Assembly: GCA_036186865.1 (NCBI GenBank)
Contig: AP025040.1
Span: 44,952,321 to 45,016,320, forward strand
Direction: 5' to 3'
Length of the DNA stretch: 64,000 bases
Origin: Eustoma russellianum
Taxonomy: Eukaryota > Streptophyta > Magnoliopsida > Gentianales > Gentianaceae
Positions 1 through 11,466 of the stretch are shown piece after piece. The notes under the pieces are model-generated. The model had not been told where the DNA came from. It did no database searches and was given only the letters and a program-made list of their open reading frames with translations. Numbering within the stretch: position 1 is the first letter of the stretch; each line of letters begins with the position of its first letter. The translations under genes and the position numbers were made by a program.

Positions 1-74
1 CAACCTTGTTTGCATTGGGAAAGTATTAATTTACATTTCCAATAAATTCAAGAATATGCTTTTTTTTTTATTTT

Positions 75-287
75 GAAATATGATAAAATAAAACAAAATG
101 ACTCACTAAATTGGTTGCGCTGTCTTATATTGTGAAGTAATAGATGATCGACACAGCTTGACTTCATTATGGGTCATCGAAAAACTAAACTCTGTGTGTT
201 TCTAATGTATGTGTATGGTTGCATACATCGAACCTCCATACCCGTCATAGGCGAGAGCCTCTAAGGCAAGACTAATGTTGTTGTTTA
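75..287 (+). repeat. SINE-like repeat, TTG-tailed family (family A)
   Basis: This copy contains the family's recurring blocks: a GGGTCATCG-like stretch, GGTTGCATACATC, GAGCCTCTAAGGC and a 3' end reading AATGTTGTTGTT. Other copies lie at about 14535-15200, 48265, 48835, 51570 and 62805 (plus) and at 22305 and 42055 (minus). The TTG-repeat tail is typical of Au-like plant SINEs. The family name is inferred. Confidence 0.6.
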
Positions 288-717
288 GAAAAATATTACT
301 TAAACCCTTGCTCCTAACGTCTAATCCTAACAGTATAACGACCGTCTTCCTTACTATAAGAAGCAAAATTTCCGCAAATAGATGAGTTATCATTTACTAA
401 TTTGGAATAACTAGAAGACACATGTACTCTTTTACCTTGTTAACTTCAAAATAGTAGTATTATAGTAGCTTAATTAGTCAACTAAATGCCAATAATTACA
501 TTGATAACGACAAGAATTAAGACAAGGAAGTTAACAGTGGCTTTCGATAATCTACACAATTTATTAAACCAGAAGGCCAAGTCTATTCATCAGATATATA
601 TATCTCTCGCTAATATAACTTACCATATAAAGTCTAAAAGTCAATTAAAGGATGATTACAGGATGTAACCATCATCCTTAATTAACATAACAACCTTAAT
701 TAAAAATCTGAAATCTT
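288..717. other. No gene seen
   Basis: AT-rich sequence downstream of the WUS stop codon. It probably includes the WUS 3' UTR, but I see no clear polyadenylation site. The only open frame (486-668) is short and has no recognisable features. Confidence 0.5.
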
Positions 718-2609
718 TCATGGGGAAAAGGGAGACATGCATCCATAAGAATTGAGAGTTAACTCAAGTGAAGCCCTAGAGCAGACCATGCTTGCATCAT
801 GATATTGATACCCTTTGGAGTAGTAATTTTCTCTCCCTTCCTTCATGTTGCAAAAACCAGAAATTTCCTCATCACCATGCATGGGGAAAAGTGGGAGGGT
901 TTCCAAATCTGATGCTTCTTCTTCTTGATCTTCATAAAGGGTATCATGATCACACTTTCTTTTCTCAAGAAAAGTGTATGCAGATGTGGGGTGGTAGTAC
1001 GGATCCACCCCCTCAGGCCATACAAAGTTGTGCACCATAGGCCCTCCATTTCCTCCATGTGACATTGAATAGTCCTGATTATTTGTTTTTGTTAAAAAAA
1101 ACTTAGTTAATTGTGAGATCAAAGAAGGATATTTGATGCATGCAAAATTGTGTGAGGAGTGCATAATTGGATGGCAAAAAGGTGTGGAACTTTTTGTTGA
1201 TTTGCACACGGAAGGTGATGACTAGAGAAAAAGCTTCTTTTTTGGCTAAAAAGTGGAAGTTCATGTTGAGAAAAAGGGAGATTCTTTTTGTAGCTTTTGT
1301 AAGGATCAGTAAATGTTGGTACAATCTCATCTCTTGTTTTCTGATCTTCCTCAGTTCTTTACTGAACTTAGCTTATTCACTTTCTTGCAGAAAAACAATA
1401 AGAAAACCACACATTTGGAATCTATAAGAAAACTGTCCCAAGAATTAGATCATTGTATTAATTTTTTTTCAAGGGTTCTTCACCTCCCCCCAAAAAAAAT
1501 TGCTTACCCTAAAATTCTTCTCCCCTGCCAAAGATCCATAACCATACTTCCCAAACTGACCAACAGCAGGAAGCATACCAGGTGAACAAGCTGATGAGGA
1601 TGGAGCGCCTGCAAGAAAACACAACATTTAACACCACACGAACTAATAAAACAAAACGTACTTGTTATAGTCTGTCTTCTGTGTTTGTGCATGTACAAGA
1701 ATCACTCAAAAATAATGAAAAAGAAGAACCCATTTTTCTTGGTCATAGTTTTTGCATTTGCATTTTAAAAAATATTGAAAATGCAAAAAATATGAGGAAG
1801 AAAAATGGGTTCTTCTTCCATCCCACGTGTGAAATATCCATGAATAGACTAGGCCATTTGTCTAACATGGAATTGGAAAAATATTCCCCTAAAGTGAGTA
1901 TTAAGAAAACTACCAATGGAAATAGGGTATTCCTCATGTAGGTTAACTATTACAAACCACTTAGTATATTTTAAAGATTCTGTAGAATACTTAAGAAAAC
2001 CATAGAACTGATCTGAAAATTAAGACACATATAAGGACTATTATGAGAATTGATAATAAAAATAGGCTTTTTCTAATATGAAAATCTTAATACATTAATG
2101 ATTTGTTAGAAAACTATAAAACTGATCTCAAACTTAAGACATATAAAAGGACTATTATAAGAACTGACGATGGAAATTGCTTTTTTCTTATGTAAGTTAA
2201 GCATATTAATGATTTGTAAAAAAAAACTTAGGAAAACCATATCTCAAAATTGAGTACCAGAAGCAAAGGCAGAAGGGCACTTATTGTAAAAAGGATCTTC
2301 AGATCTCCAGACACCAGAAGGCCTTTGCATGGGAATCTCAGTGTTGAGGCGTTTCTTCTGTCTTTCACGAGCTTTATGGTTCTGAAACCAATAAAAGACA
2401 TTCTTGCCTTCAATCTTACCGTACTGTCTCAGCCTAGCTGAGATCTTCTGAATCTGTTCAGCAGAAGGAGACCTCACTCCATTGTTGTAATAAAGATCCT
2501 TCAATATTCTTATTTGTTCATTTGTGGGAGTCCACCTGCTGCTTGTCTGCCTACAAAGAAAGTTGTTGCTGCTTTTGTTGCTCCCACCATCTTCAAGATT
2601 TGGCTCCAT
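718..2609 (-). CDS. WUS: WUSCHEL homeobox transcription factor (3 exons, 269 aa)
   Basis: Exons on the minus strand: 2609-2258, 1608-1508 and 1074-718. All junctions are GT-AG, the phases agree, and the total is 810 nt including TGA. Residues about 24-88 form the WOX homeodomain, with the plant WUS signatures RWTPTNEQI, NGVRSPSAEQI and NVFYWFQNHKARERQKKR. Exon 3 carries an acidic run (about 199-209), the WUS box TLPLFPMH (210-217) and an EAR-like LELTLN (254-259). WUS box plus EAR motif is the WUS-type combination; in the family they recruit TOPLESS-type corepressors. The protein acts in the nucleus to maintain shoot stem cells. The length is close to Arabidopsis WUS (292 aa, from memory). 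I chose the start at 2609 because it directly precedes the usual short N-terminus; the frame stays open further upstream only through a MITE. No lesion is visible. Confidence 0.95.
1719..1819. repeat. Near-perfect 100-bp hairpin in WUS intron 1
   Basis: The left arm has GAAGAACCCATTTTTCTT followed by a TCATA..TTTTTGCATTT block. The right arm carries the reverse complement of both. Arms are about 42 bp with few mismatches, around a short AT-rich loop (AAAAAATATTG). It could be a small MITE or a foldback RNA precursor. No target duplication was identified. Confidence 0.8.
1985..2215. repeat. Two diverged tandem units in WUS intron 1
   Basis: Two similar units of roughly 115-120 bp follow each other. 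Each contains AAACTGATCT or GAACTGATCT, then TTAAGACA..TATA, then GGACTATTAT, an AGAA-TGA block and a T-rich stretch ending in TTCTTATG or TCTAATATG. They are about 80 percent alike by eye. No function can be assigned. Confidence 0.6.
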
Positions 2610-2718
2610 GAAAATTTTACCAATGTGGAAAAAGGAAGCAAAGAAGTGGGAGGAGTCTTTATTTTCTTTGCTAGGATAGTTTGGTGAGAGAATGGATGTG
2701 AAGGAGGATGAAGAGTGG

Positions 2719-2731
2719 GAAATATAAAAAG
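2719..2731 (-). promoter_or_regulatory. Possible TATA box of WUS
   Basis: Read on the minus strand this is CTTTTTATATTTC, about 110 nt upstream of the WUS start codon and followed by pyrimidine-rich leader-like sequence. The spacing fits a core promoter with a roughly 80-nt leader. No transcript data are available, so this is inference from sequence and position. Confidence 0.35.
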
Positions 2732-2758
2732 GGGGGGCAAGAGAGGGCTGTGAAGGTG

Positions 2759-2930
2759 GGGTAGGGATGCCCTCACCCCACGCGTCACAGCACGACACGT
2801 GGCAGCAGGGGGTGGGTGGTGATACTAGATGAGAGTCACTCTTATTTAGCCTCACCACCCACCCCCTGCTGCCACGTGTCGCGCGGTGACACATGGGGTG
2901 AAGGAAAAGTGGATGAAGTGATCTCATCCC
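2759..2930. mobile_element. Mutator-like MITE in the WUS promoter
   Basis: A 172-bp element flanked by a perfect 9-bp duplication GTGAAGGTG (2750-2758 and 2931-2939). The ends are GGG..CCC. The core is a long palindrome in which GACACGTGGCAGCAGG pairs with its complement on the other side, giving two CACGTG G-boxes. The 9-bp duplication points to a Mutator-type transposase. The element starts 150 bp upstream of the WUS ATG and only about 30 bp upstream of the possible TATA box. Confidence 0.9.
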
Positions 2931-2998
2931 GTGAAGGTGAGGGGTGGGTAGGGATCAAATTGTCTCTTCGCTTTTCTGTTTTGAGTCTATTTCCCTAG

Positions 2999-3100
2999 AG
3001 CAAAAGGTCATTCCCTGGCTTTTAGGGTTCCCACCACTCCAGTTTCAAAGAACATTGTAGAGGATGCAAATCAAGAATATAGCGGTCTTTTAGGTTGCGT
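2999..3100. repeat. Fragment of tRNA-derived SINE-like repeat (family D)
   Basis: The blocks AAAGGT.., CACTCCAGT, GAGGATGcAAATCA and AGCGG match, in order, the copy at 15425-15680 and the shorter one at 24655. Only one end of the repeat is present here. Confidence 0.45.
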
Positions 3101-3817
3101 AAGAACTTACCCAGTTTTGAGTCTCTTTCCCGAGTGTATAATTATATGGTTTTAATATATTTATGCATGTGTCTAAAGCCTGTTTTACATATAACACATA
3201 ATAAATTTATATAAAAATACACAGGAGAACGACTGAAAACAGTAAAACTGGAGATAAGATTTAATCACGGACAGGGTGGGGTGGAGGTGGGGGTGGGGGT
3301 GAGATTGCACATGTTGGTGATAAAGTGAGGATATCAGAAGAAAATCTGGAGTGAGGAGGACTGAAGTTGACAGAGAGAGGATCACAAAAAGGTAAGGGAC
3401 AAAAGAGGGACTAGAAAGTGAAGGATGCAGAGGAGAGTTTGCTTGCATCAAAAGGCAAAATTATTGTATCAAGTATGTGTGAATTCATATTATTGGTGGA
3501 CTAGATGGTGAGAGTTGCGGAGGGGTGGTGTGGGGTGGGGTGGGGTGGGTGGGGAGTGGGAGCTAGGGTTTGCAAGTTTGTATGTGGTAAGAATGAGGAA
3601 TGATATGATATGTTTTGTCGGAAGTGTAAAAGAAAAATTGCAAGTGGAGGTTCAGTTTTGTGAATGAATGACTGAATGTTACAAATTTCATTCTTTTTCT
3701 AAGTGGAATAACTTAATTTTACTCACATTTTCCTCTTTGTTAAAAGTTTAGTGCATTGAAATATATTCATTTTGAGTGATGGAGATGTGGTCTTTTATAT
3801 TGGGAAGTGTTGATATT
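3101..3817. other. No gene seen; G-rich and AT-rich intergenic DNA
   Basis: Includes G-rich microsatellite-like runs near 3276-3300 and 3520-3560 (GGGGTGGGGTGGG). They could form G-quadruplexes on the plus strand. Open frames here lack domain features. Confidence 0.5.
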
Positions 3818-3957
3818 AACAATACTACTACAACAACAATTATACACACTATATTCCAACGACAACAACAGCTATCGTTAGGGTCTAGGGAGGATGAGAG
3901 TAACACAAACAACGCCTACATCCTAAGGGATAGAGAGTTTGCTTCGGGTTTCTTTTA
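3818..3957 (-). repeat. Au-type SINE, minus orientation (family B)
   Basis: Read on the minus strand the order is GAAGCAAACTCTCTATCC, TTAGGATGTAGGCG, CTCTCATCCTCCCTAGACCC, then GTTGTTGT-type simple repeats. This is the layout of Au-like SINE 3' halves. Sister copies lie at 13240, 13440 (minus), 18093 and 26347. Confidence 0.7.
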
Positions 3958-4138
3958 ACTCAAATTCAAATATATAATGTTACTCAACTCAGACACTTGA
4001 TAAGGTGAGTTCGTGAGAGTAAAATTTATGTGACAGAATAGAGAAATAATGGCACAAAATGCTAACGACAGAGCGAGTAAAAGATGAAAAAGATGTATAG
4101 AAATTAGAAAGAAATACGAATGGCAGTTGGAGAACCAT

Positions 4139-4143
4139 ATTTC
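4139..4143. repeat. Target site duplication of Copia element 1 (left)
   Basis: ATTTC, repeated exactly at 13027-13031. Confidence 0.9.
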
Positions 4144-4936
4144 TGTTAGGTCCGTGAAACACACTAGAAGGGGGGGTTGAATAGTGTGTTTATACAAGTA
4201 TGGTTCTTTTTTTGAATCTTTTTGCAATGGAAGTGTTTAAACCAATACTTGATGTGTTCTTTGAAAGAAATAACTTGCGGAAATGAAAGAACACCAAATT
4301 TATAGAGGTTCAAGTCAAAGACTCTACTCCTCTACCTTCTTGCTTTGAACAAGAAGGATTTTTGAACAAGGGATTGTTATTTCTCTTTGGGGGGAAACAA
4401 CAATCAAAGAAAATACAAGAACAAACTAGGTTTAGCAAACCTAGCTCAAGAACAATGAAAACTCAACCTCTTTGAAGCCTAGCCTCCTTAAGATCTTCTT
4501 TGCACCAAAGAAACCTTCTATGGAGTATGATGTAGCTCCTACACCATCAACTAGCTCTTGGAAGCTTGAGTTTCAACAATGAACACTCAACCTCCTTGAA
4601 GCCTAGCCTCCTTAAGATCTTCTCTTCACCAAAGAAACCTTCTATGGAGAATGATGTTGCTCCAACACCATCAACTAGCTCTTGGAAGCTTGAGTTTCGC
4701 CCAACAAGAAGCTCCCTTGCTTCTTGACCAACAATCTAGATCTTGCTCCTCACAATCCTCACTTAGAAGAAGACCTCTTCTCCTTTACAATCACACACTC
4801 TCAACAATAAAGTAATTTTACAATAATTTTGAGAGCAAAATACAAATGAAGACTTGAGAGCTTGAGGTAGAAAGTTAGTCTTCAAAAATGGAGTCTTCAA
4901 AGCCTTAAAGGAAGAGCTTCTAACCGTTGGAGGAGA

Positions 4937-4974
<38 letters not shown>

Positions 4975-5704
4975 GGAGAAGATATCCAATGGTATGTTGA
5001 CACCTCATCACTTTTGAAAATTGCTTCTTGGAAGAAGTCAAAACTTCTTGGGGAAGTCTTGCATTTTAAACCAATAATAGAAGGATATCCCCACCTACCT
5101 TGGATTTGCATTTTGAAAAGTAGCCACAAAAGTCATGATTGCATGGGGAAAATAAAAAGTGCTTTTTGTCAAACAAAAAGTACAGGAGAGAGAAAATTAC
5201 TCCAGTTCGTACCTTCTATTCGCGCATCAAACTTGTGAATGTAGCGCTCAATAGAGCGTTCGAAACTTTAATAACCTCATTTGTCTTTCCTGATAGAGCG
5301 CTATTTGCCTAGTTTGAAACTTTCTGTCCTGAAGGCTTAATATCATAATTTAAAGCTGAAGCGCTCGATAAAGCGTTTGAAACTCTATAAACAAGTTAGT
5401 TTTATTTCTATGATCTGTTGGAGCGCTATTAGGCTCAGTGTGAAACTTTCTGTCCTCAGAAGTAGCGCTCTATAGAGCGTTTGATTTCTCAAGCTCCTTA
5501 AACAAGTTAGTTTTATTCCTCTAACATGTTAGAGCGCTATTAGGCTCAGTTTGAAACTTTCTGTCCTCAGAAGTAGCGCTCCATAGAGCGTTTGAATTCT
5601 CAGAAAACATTTTTTCTATTATTTAAAGATATTTCAAACACACTCGTTTTTGAACCTTCTCTCTTCTTGTGTGCAAATCATCAAAACCAATTCTTGCATT
5701 AACA
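4144..5704 (-). repeat. 3' LTR of Copia element 1
   Basis: 1561 bp, TGTT..AACA ends. It contains a (GA)n run at about 4939-4968 and an array of short dyads at about 5243-5600. It matches 11467-13026 base for base by eye, apart from one extra C. Confidence 0.93.
5243..5600. repeat. Dyad array inside LTR (AGCGCTC..GAGCGTT units)
   Basis: Four short dyads of the form AGCGCTC-n-(G)AGCGTT alternate with AGAGCGCTATT..AGTTTGAAACTTTCTGTCCT blocks. As plus-strand RNA the arms pair fully with one G-U wobble; as element-sense RNA that pair becomes an A-C mismatch. The same array occurs at 12565-12922. Confidence 0.75.
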
Positions 5705-5722
5705 ATCTCCCTCTTTTTGATG
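5705..5722 (-). other. Polypurine tract of Copia element 1
   Basis: On the minus strand, AAAAAGAGGGAGAT directly precedes the 3' LTR. This is the usual plus-strand primer position. The same tract follows the remnant LTR at 24259. Confidence 0.8.
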
Positions 5723-6818
5723 ATTTCACAATAAGCTCCCCCTCACTAGATGCATCTAATGCTCCCCCTTACTATATGCACTCCTCAGAGAATAACTTTA
5801 TTTCATAACATCAAAAATGATTTATACTGAGGAAAAATATCATATAAAACACTTCATTGCATATGTTAATTAAAGACATAGCATAGCAAGTGATTTAGTG
5901 AAACAACTACCATCAAGTACTTCAATACCAGTCTTGACAAAACAGAGCATAATAACCTAGGAGGAAAACAGAGGACATCACCATTATCACAAAAACATCA
6001 ACATCCACCTGCAACACCTCTCACAACAGCACAACACAACACCACACACAGCACAATAACACATTTCTCCCCCTAAATCATCAAAAAAAAAAATGTAAAC
6101 CAAGGGAGGAGAATCAAGGCCAAGAGAACTGAACAATGTTAGGTTCATTCTCAAATGCTATAACAACTTGAGCATGGAGTAGTTTGGATTTCAAATATTT
6201 AAGACGTGCATCATTAAGGTTCTACAGCTGCACAGGATTAGCATGGAATATAACTAAGCCCAATGCCACAGTGCAAAATCAATATATGAATACAATTTTC
6301 AAAACAAATATGGCTTTTGTTCTTTTGGTTAAATAGGTAGAGACTACAACTAGAAAGATTCACTCAAAAGGTAACTACATGCTAGTCAAGATACAAAAAA
6401 ATAACACATAAATTCAGATTGTCTGTATCTCTAGTTGCTTTGCTATAACAATCCTTAGCAACACCCTGTTGACTAAAGGCATTTGTTGGAGTTTCTTAGA
6501 AGGAGAGAAGCCTAATTCTGTTTGAATTTCTTCCCCTGTTAAGCCATAGGTTTCTTTATTCAACCAAATACATCAAACTTACGTAATCCCTCATTTTTAA
6601 TTTGAAATGCATCACAGTTTCAACTGTAGAAAGTTTTAGCCTTTCAAGTGTCTGATGCTATTGAGTGATAGACGTAATCATTTGAAGTGCTTTAAGTTGA
6701 CAACATTTAAATGTTTCAACTTTGCATTGGCATTGAACTCGTTGAATTGCTTAATTTGACTATGAATGCGATTTCAAAGTAATATAAAGTGCTTGAAATC
6801 AAGAGAGCATTTATATTT
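5723..6818 (-). other. Untranslated 3' internal region of Copia element 1
   Basis: About 1.1 kb between the RNase H end and the polypurine tract. It is A-rich, with no domain-bearing open frame on either strand. Confidence 0.6.
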
Positions 6819-9800
6819 TCATACCATTTGACATTGATCAATGTTAAGTAATCCCAATCGACTTCTAATAGACTCAAATACTTCACAAGGCAGTGGTTTT
6901 GTGAATATATCCGCTAGTTGGTTACTAGTAGAGACAAATTCAACACAAACCAACCTTTTCTGTACACAATCCCTAATGAAGTGATGTCTCACTTCGATAT
7001 GTTTAGTTCGACTATGATGAACAGGTTTTTGTGCAATATTAATAGCCGAAGTATTGTCACACAAGATAGGTATCTTGGAAAAATGAACATTATAATCATT
7101 TAATGTGTGTGACATCCATAACAATTGTGCGCAACATAAGGCGGCCGAAACATATCGGATTCCGCCGTAGAAAGAGCAACACTATTTTGTTTCTTGGAAA
7201 ACCAAGATACAATACAATCTCCAAGAAATTGACAAGTTTCGGAGGTGCTCTTTATATCAACAAGACTTCCGGCATAGTCGGAGTCACTATAACCTCTAAG
7301 ATCAAAACATGCATTCTTAGGATAAAATAAACCAAACCTCAAAGTTCCTCTAAGGTAACGAAATATACGTTTTACCGCAATGAGATGCATTTCTCTAGGA
7401 TCACTTTGAAATCTAGCACATAAACATACGGCATGCAAAATGTCAGGTCTACTAGCTGTCAAATAAAGTAGACTACCAATTATGCCACGATACAAGGTTA
7501 CCTCAATTTGCTTTCCTTTTTCATCCTTGTCAAGTTTCAAACTTGTGCTCATAGGAGTGTTCACATTTCTACCTTCACCAAAGTTGTTCTTTTTGAGCAA
7601 GTCTTTTGTATGCTTGGTTTGAGAAATGTATACTCCATCTTAAGTTTGCTTGATTCGGAGTCCAAGGAAATAAGTGAGTTCTCCCATCATACTCATTTCA
7701 AATTCACCTTGCATCAAGCTAGCAAATTGCTCACAAAGAAGATTGTTAGTAGCACCAATAATATCATCAACATATACTTGAACAAGCAAATGATATTTAC
7801 CTTGTTCTTTGACAAACAAGATGGTATCCACTTTACCTCTTGAAAATCCACTATTTAGAAGAAATGTACTCAACCTATCACACCAAGCTCTAGGAGCTTG
7901 TTTAAGGCCATAGAATGCCTTTTTAAGCCTATAAACATGATGTAAAGAATCATGACTTTCTAATCCGGGAGATTGAGCCACATATACCTTTTCTTGAATA
8001 ATTCCATTCAAGAAAGTGGATTTAATGTCCATTTGGTAAAGCTTGAAATCCTTGTAACAAGCATATGCTAACAACATTCTTATAGCTTCAAGCCGCACTA
8101 CGGGTGCAAATGTTTCATCAAAATCAATCCCCTCTTCTTGACGATATCCTTGAGCAACTAATCTAGCCTTTTTTTTGTGACATTTCCTTGATCATCCATC
8201 TTGTTACGAAATACCAATTTTGTGCCAATAATAAGATGATCATAAGGTTTGGGGACCAATTCCCAAACATCACTTCTCTCAAATTGAACTAGCTCTTCTA
8301 AACTTCAATCCTCATCAAGAAGTGCTTCTTTGACATTTTTAGGTTTCATAAGAGACACAAAAGCATTTTTCCTATATTGCCTTCGGGTTGTAATTCCACA
8401 ATTTATATCACCTATGATTAGATCTTGAGGATGAGAACTTTTGTGCTTAAATGACCTAGGAAGATTGGATACATCTCCACCAACTTCCTCATGATCACTT
8501 TCCGGAAGAGACAAATGATCATTATCAATATGTGAGTCATTTTCCAGAAAATGAGATGTATTAACAACATTTTGTGTATCATCAAAAGAAGCTTGTGAAA
8601 TATCTCTATTTATTTCACTTTTGGTCTTTGACACTAGGTGGATGAGTTCCTTCAATAGGATCAATTTTTAAGTCAATGAAGATTTTCCGTTAGGTGATTC
8701 ATCAACAATCTCTTCTTGATGAACAACCCTTGGAACAATATCAAGGTCTTCTTCTTGAGAAGTTTCACCTTTAACATCTTCATTTTCCTCATTGAGTTTA
8801 GTTTCATCACTAAGTGATTCACTAAACTTAACATGAATAGATTCTTCCACCTTTTTGCTTCTTTTGTTAAATACACGAAATACTTTTACTATCTGAGGCA
8901 TAACCTAAAAATATGCCCTCATCCGCTTTGAAATCAAGCTTGTCCAAAGTGTCTTTAGTGTTAAGTATAAAACACTTACAACCAAACACTTTGAAATACC
9001 CAATGTTGGGGACTTTGCCATTCCAAAGTTCATAAGGAGTCATATTTAGGTAAGGTATTAAATAGACACGATTAATTACATGACAAGCGGTATTAACCGC
9101 TTCGGCCCAAAAATGCTTGGGCAAGCCGAACTCATTAAGCACTGCCCTACTTATTTCTTGTAGGGTTCTATTCTTTCGTTCGGCCACACCATTTTGTTGT
9201 GGATTTCATGGAGTCAAAAAGTTATGTACATATCCTTTGGATACACAAAATCTTTGAAAAACTCCATCAAACTCACCACCATGATCACTTTTAATTGTCT
9301 TAATGGTGTCACTCATGTAATTTTCCAATTGCCTACATAAATCAATAAACTCATGCCATGCATCACTTTTCTTAGCAAGGAACATTACACATGTATATCT
9401 AGTGTAATAATCTACTACCACAAATGTGTAATGTTTGCCACCCAAGCTTTTTGTACCAATATCCCCATACAACTCCATATGTAACATTTGTAGGGGTTTG
9501 GAGGTGGAAATATTTGTTTTGGGCCTAAAGCTTGTTTTCACAAGCTTTGCTTTTTGACAAGTGCTACAAAGTTCTTGGTTTTTCAAAATTCATTTTGGGA
9601 AGCCCTCGAACTTTTCATTTTCACAAATATATTTAAAAGTTTTAAAACAAACATGTCCGAGGCGTCTATGCCAAAGTTGTGCCAAATCATTTTTAGCTAC
9701 AAAACATGAAACATTTTGTGAAACCAAGTCATTTATGCTAAGTTTGTAAATGTTTTTGTCCCTCAAGGCCTCAAACATAACAACATCATCTCTTTTCACA

Positions 9801-10110
9801 ATGCATTTTGCTTTCACAAATGTAACTTCAAAATTTGTATCACACAATTGGCTCACACTTATCAAATTGTACTTAAGCCCATCCACATAAAGTACATCAC
9901 TAAGAGAGAAGGAATCATTACCCACTTTACCATGTCCTTTGATTTGGCCTTTGCTACCTCCAAAGTGGACAACTCCTCCATCTTGCATAGTGATCTTATG
10001 ACACAATCTTTTGTTTCCCGTCATATGGTTGGAACACCCAATGTCCACGACCCATTGGACGCCTTTGTCCTTGATTTCTCCATTTGATGCTATGACCTAC
10101 AAAATCAATA
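6819..10110 (-). pseudogene. Broken Copia pol (protease, integrase, RT, RNase H)
   Basis: Domain order on the minus strand: protease region with DIGCSNHM near 10020, where the catalytic D-S/T-G is changed to D-I-G; GAG-pre-integrase; integrase core (9586-8867); linker; RT (8098-7640) with YVDD; late RT and RNase H (7600-6819) with the SKKQ.SVALSTAE block. Visible lesions: a frameshift between gag and protease near 10100, stops near 9587, 9207, 8304 and 7638, a frameshift near 8895 at an A run, another near 8665 and another near 7160 in RNase H. Several stops look like C-to-T or G-to-A changes of CGA, CAA or TGG codons. The protein would not be made as one chain. Confidence 0.9.
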
Positions 10111-11417
10111 TATGACACTGGTACCCTTTTTGTTTTGGGTCCTTGAGGATTAGTAACATGGACTTGACCCTTTGGCACCCATACAAGATGTGTATTTCTC
10201 TTGGCTCTACAAACTCTTTCTACATGCCCTTTCTTGTTGCAATAGAAGCATGTAGGAATACGTTTGTGAGAGTAAGGATGATCATGATGCTTATGTGTAG
10301 GCATAATTCGAGAATAAGAATGATCATGATGCTTATGTGTAGGCATAATCCGTGATTCATGTTTATGCATGTTCTTCCTTGGTACTAAGGAAGAGGTTTT
10401 GGCAACGGGTTTAACCAAAGGTTTTGATACCTTGGGTACTTTTGCCTTGCTATGAGGCATATGCCTTTGTTTCTTCAAAGATGGTTTTGATTCTTTGAAG
10501 GAGGGAGTGGATGCATTACTTGATTTGGCAAATTTAATCAAAGGCGTATTTGAAGGTTTCGTGCTCACACAAGATGCATTATAGCCTAATCCGGTTTTAT
10601 CAATGCTTGCTCTTTGACTAATTAGCATCTTATTTAAAGCATGCTTGCCCTCAAACATTTTTTCCATTGTACTCAAATGAATCTCACTTTCATACCTCAA
10701 ACAACAATTCTCACTAGCAACTACTTTATGCATGGTCATAAGAATATCATATTCAAGTTGCAATGCAATGTTGTTTTCAAGCGTGACATTATACTCATTT
10801 ATGCATTCCCTAAAATCTCGTTTAACACGCTTATATTTGAGACTTAACAAATCATTCTCCTCAATCATGTCATCAAATTCATCTTGCATTTTGTAGTGAG
10901 AAGATTTTGTACATACCTCCATATCATCTTCGATGGCCATGAAACAAGAATATTCCTTTTCAAGATCATCATCACTTATGGCTATAAAATCAAGATCCTT
11001 GTCATCATCACGGTCACATTTATGAATCATTTCCAACTTTGTCCATGCTTCATGAGCGGATTGAATACCTTGAATCTTAGCTCTCTCATTTAGAGGTAGA
11101 GCACTATTCAAGATATCAAGAGCTTTTCCATTTATAGCAAATAACAACTCTTCTTCTTGAGTTGGATTATCATAGTCAATAGAAGCTATTGAACCCTTAG
11201 TGACCTCTTTCCAAATCCGGTAGCCACAACCCCGAAGATGAGTCTCCATGTTTGATTTCCATAGAGAGTAATTCTTTGGGTCAAACATAGGCACTTTGGT
11301 ATGAATATTTGATACGGAGGGTATCAAAGTCTCTTGTCTTCTTCTTCTTGTTCTAGAAGACTCACCACTCAAAAATTCCCAATCATAAGGTGTTTCTTCC
11401 ATACTTGATAGGATCAA
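9996..11417 (-). pseudogene. Copia gag, internally deleted
   Basis: Open from 11417. The first 140 or so codons resemble the start of a Copia gag (FDPKNYSLWKSNMETHL, then a UBN2-like helix region ending near KLEMIHK). The frame then jumps to an acidic stretch (CDRDDDKDLDF), so most of the usual central gag domain is missing. A CCHC zinc knuckle (CFYCNKKGHVERVC) lies near 10235. A 13-residue unit RIMPTHKHHDH.YS is duplicated just upstream of it. The last codons (from about 10100 down) run in a frame that is wrong for protease, showing a frameshift at the junction. Confidence 0.8.
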
Positions 11418-11451
11418 GCCTTGCTATTTGACTACCAAACAATCAAGGTTA

Positions 11452-11465
11452 GTCTCTGATACCAA
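11452..11465 (-). other. Primer binding site of Copia element 1
   Basis: TTGGTATCAGAGAC on the minus strand, one base inside the 5' LTR. It matches the 3' end of plant initiator tRNA-Met. Confidence 0.88.
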
Positions 11466-11466
11466 T

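Noticed and set aside
2610..2927. N-terminal extension of the WUS exon 1 reading frame
   Set aside because: The frame is open by chance through the leader and the MITE. The sequence has no WUS features, and known WUS proteins start shortly before the homeodomain.
5243..5600. CRISPR-like array in the LTR
   Set aside because: The units are unequal, the spacers are repeats themselves, and the host is a plant.
7508..7843. Plus-strand open frames across the Copia pol region
   Set aside because: They are antisense shadows of the broken pol on the minus strand.
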